A stretch of 6,166 nucleotides of DNA from Gemmatimonadaceae bacterium (GTDB lineage Bacteria > Gemmatimonadota > Gemmatimonadetes > Gemmatimonadales > Gemmatimonadaceae): positions 1 to 6,166 of the forward strand of contig JADGGM010000204.1 of the NCBI GenBank assembly GCA_019689955.1, given 5' to 3'. Positions 5,232-6,166 of the stretch are shown here, in pieces. The notes beneath the pieces are model-generated. The model was not told the DNA's origin. It did not search any database and saw only the letters and a program-made list of their open reading frames with translations. Each line of letters starts with the position of its first letter. Position 1 is the first letter of the stretch. The translations under genes were made by a program, and so were the position numbers.

Positions 5232-6166
5232 GCTCGTGATCCTGCTCGGCGTCGCGCTCCTCACCGCGTGCGCGGCGCAGCCGGCGCGCATCCCGCCGGC
5301 AATCCGTCCCGCGCCGCGCTTCGTGAGCGCGGTCGACTCGACGGTCCGCATCGACGAGCCGCTCGGCACCGTGTGGGCGGAGCTCGGTGATTCCACCTTG
5401 GGGCGGCGCGCGCGCGCGGCGCGCCCCGGGCCCCCCCCCGGGCCCGGGGCCGGCGTCGGGGGGGGCTTCCCGGTTGGGGGGCCTGGCGCGCGAGGCGCTC
5501 CAGTCGAACCCCGACGTGCGCGTGGCCGTCGCGCGGATGCGCGAGGCGCGGGCGAACCGGCGGCTCGGCATGTTCGACTACGCCCCGACGATCACCGCCT
5601 CCGGCTCGTTCACCAGGAGCCGGTTCAGCCGCGCCCAGCTCCCCGGCGTCCCCGACGCGCTGCGCGAAGGGGAGATCTGGGACGCGGGGTTCGACGCGGC
5701 CTGGGAGCTCGACCTGTTCGGCCGCATCCGCAAGACGGTGTCCGCGCAGTCGGCGCTCCTTGCTTCGGCGCAGGCCGACGTGCGCGATGCGCAGGTCTCG
5801 CTGGTCGCCGAGCTCGCGCGCACGTACTTCGAGCTGCGCGGCGCGCAGGCCGAGCTCGCGGTCGCGCAGCAGAACGCCGAGAACCAGCGGCGAACCCTGT
5901 CGCTCACCGAAGAGCGCCTCGCCGCCGGTCAGGGGACGGGGCTCGACCGCGAGCGCGCCAACGCGCAGCTCAACACCACGCTCTCCGCGATCCCCGCGCT
6001 CGAGGCGCAGGTGGCAAGCGCGATGTACCGGATCGCGGTGCTCGTCGGCCGCGCGCCGGAAACCGTGACGGCCGAGCTGACCGCCCCGGTGGCGATCCCC
6101 GAGCCCCCGGCCAAGCCCGCCGTCGGCACGCCGGAGGAGCTGCTCCGCAACCGCCCCGATGTGCGG
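5224..6166 (+). CDS. RND outer-membrane channel lipoprotein (NodT/OprM type, OEP family), interrupted by a frame-breaking insertion and cut by the window end
   Basis: This would be the exit duct of the efflux system. From the ATG at 5224 the product begins MRKLVILLGVALLTAC, a textbook lipoprotein signal with lipobox LTAC and Cys16. It continues in the 5224 frame to 'WAELGDSTLG' (residues 51-60). The frame then enters a nearly pure G/C stretch. The family's next motif, 'GLAREALQSNPDVRVA', resumes in a frame shifted by one base, at 5480. Taking out 76 bases rejoins the two parts without gap, giving 289 residues up to the window end. In that repaired numbering the diagnostic WELDLFGRIR is at 135-144. 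Long alpha-helical segments of the periplasmic barrel follow (about 145-250, with LVAELARTYFELR), and the start of the second repeat, ELLRNRPDVR, is at 280-289. The remaining roughly 180 residues lie beyond the window. As written the gene could not make a full channel. Neither frame meets a stop before the window end. Confidence 0.85.
   Translation, partial: MRKLVILLGVALLTACAAQPARIPPAIRPAPRFVSAVDSTVRIDEPLGTVWAELGDSTLGRRARAARPGPPPGPGAGVGGGFPVGGPGARGAPVEPRRARGRRADARGAGEPAARHVRLRPDDHRLRLVHQEPVQPRPAPRRPRRAARRGDLGRGVRRGLGARPVRPHPQDGVRAVGAPCFGAGRRARCAGLAGRRARAHVLRAARRAGRARGRAAERREPAANPVAHRRAPRRRSGDGARPRARQRAAQHHALRDPRARGAGGKRDVPDRGARRPRAGNRDGRADRPGGDPRAPGQARRRHAGGAAPQPPRCA
5398..5479. repeat. 76-bp G/C-only-like insertion bounded by a 6-bp direct repeat, inside the channel gene
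   Basis: TTGGGG occurs at 5398-5403 and again at 5474-5479, separated by 70 bases of which 67 are G or C; the exceptions are T at 5456, 5467 and 5468. Repeat unit plus spacer is 76 bases, that is 25 codons plus one base, so its presence shifts the frame. Deleting one unit gives Ser-Thr-Leu-Gly-Gly-Leu-Ala-Arg-Glu in frame, matching the family. The spacer has a 13-base alternating GC run (5406-5418), nine C (5431-5439) and eight G (5458-5465). I see no resemblance to an insertion-sequence end. It may be an assembly or sequencing artefact. Confidence 0.65.
5423..5450. repeat. Perfect 11-bp all-G/C inverted repeat inside the insertion
   Basis: The arms GCCCCGGGCCC (5423-5433) and GGGCCCGGGGC (5440-5450) are exact reverse complements around six C (5434-5439). 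This would be an extremely stable hairpin in DNA or RNA. It lies within the frame-breaking stretch and could stall polymerases, which makes the local sequence less trustworthy. It could also act as a slippage or polarity element if real. No T-run follows, so it does not look like a terminator. Confidence 0.6.

Noticed and set aside
2004..5396. A stop-free antisense frame of 1130 codons covering the whole pump gene on the minus strand
   Set aside because: Its translation is dominated by Arg, His, Glu and Asp with no domain, signal or membrane pattern, and it mirrors the codon phase of a clearly real RND pump. In very GC-rich genes such antisense frames stay open because stop codons are rare. 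It is a composition shadow.
5404..5473. Cloning-vector polylinker or adaptor sequence, because several rare-cutter sites (GGCGCGCC, CCCGGG, GGGCCC, GCCGGC) are crowded together
   Set aside because: Such sites appear by default in nearly pure G/C sequence, and I recognise no known vector or sequencing adaptor order.
5398..5479. Programmed ribosomal frameshift as explanation for the break in the channel gene
   Set aside because: The two coding parts are separated by about 76 bases that have no counterpart in the family, so a one-base slip would still insert some 25 Gly/Pro/Arg/Ala residues. No slippery heptamer of the usual A/T-rich type is present.
1..6166. tRNA, rRNA, CRISPR array, insertion sequence or phage gene
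   Set aside because: No spaced direct repeats, cloverleaf-like segments, transposase motifs or inverted-repeat ends with flanking duplications typical of insertion sequences were seen on either strand.

Overview
The window reads as high-GC bacterial chromosomal DNA from a Gram-negative (two-membrane) organism. Coding third positions are almost all G or C. The best guess at source is Gemmatimonadota or a similar high-GC soil or environmental lineage. This rests only on the base composition and on the style of the leftmost protein: a carboxypeptidase-regulatory-like domain with an 'RRVGYR' strand running into 'LDTVVV' at the head of a TonB-dependent receptor. The taxonomic call is weak.

Layout. 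Bases 4-417 (minus strand) hold the N-terminal end of a probable TonB-dependent receptor: signal peptide plus regulatory-like domain. It runs into two long C tracts (minus strand) and a stop codon at the window edge, where the plug and barrel would be expected. Bases 418-798 are a divergent intergenic region with one clean 9-bp inverted repeat (738-762) close to the efflux operon. On the plus strand, 799-2007 encodes a lipid-anchored RND periplasmic adaptor (MexE/AcrA type). After 23 bases, 2031-5231 encodes a full-length HAE-1 RND pump (MexF/OqxB type). Overlapping its stop, 5224 to the window end encodes the first 60 percent or so of a NodT/OprM-type outer-membrane channel lipoprotein.

The three plus-strand genes form a classic tripartite drug/solvent efflux operon: adaptor, inner-membrane proton-driven pump, outer-membrane exit duct. 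They are tightly spaced and probably cotranscribed. No regulator gene is visible in the window.

The most notable observation is in the outer-membrane channel gene. It carries a 76-bp, nearly pure G/C insertion (5398-5473) bounded by a 6-bp direct repeat, TTGGGG. Removing one repeat unit restores the reading frame exactly and rebuilds the expected family sequence. The insertion contains a perfect 11-bp inverted repeat and long homopolymer tracts. The receptor gene at the left edge is also interrupted at long homopolymers, so both genes for outer-membrane proteins are disrupted at G/C runs. A sequencing or assembly artefact is the simplest explanation; slipped-strand (phase-variable) switching is a testable alternative. 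I see no wholly new system here: the gene content is a well-known efflux operon beside a receptor.
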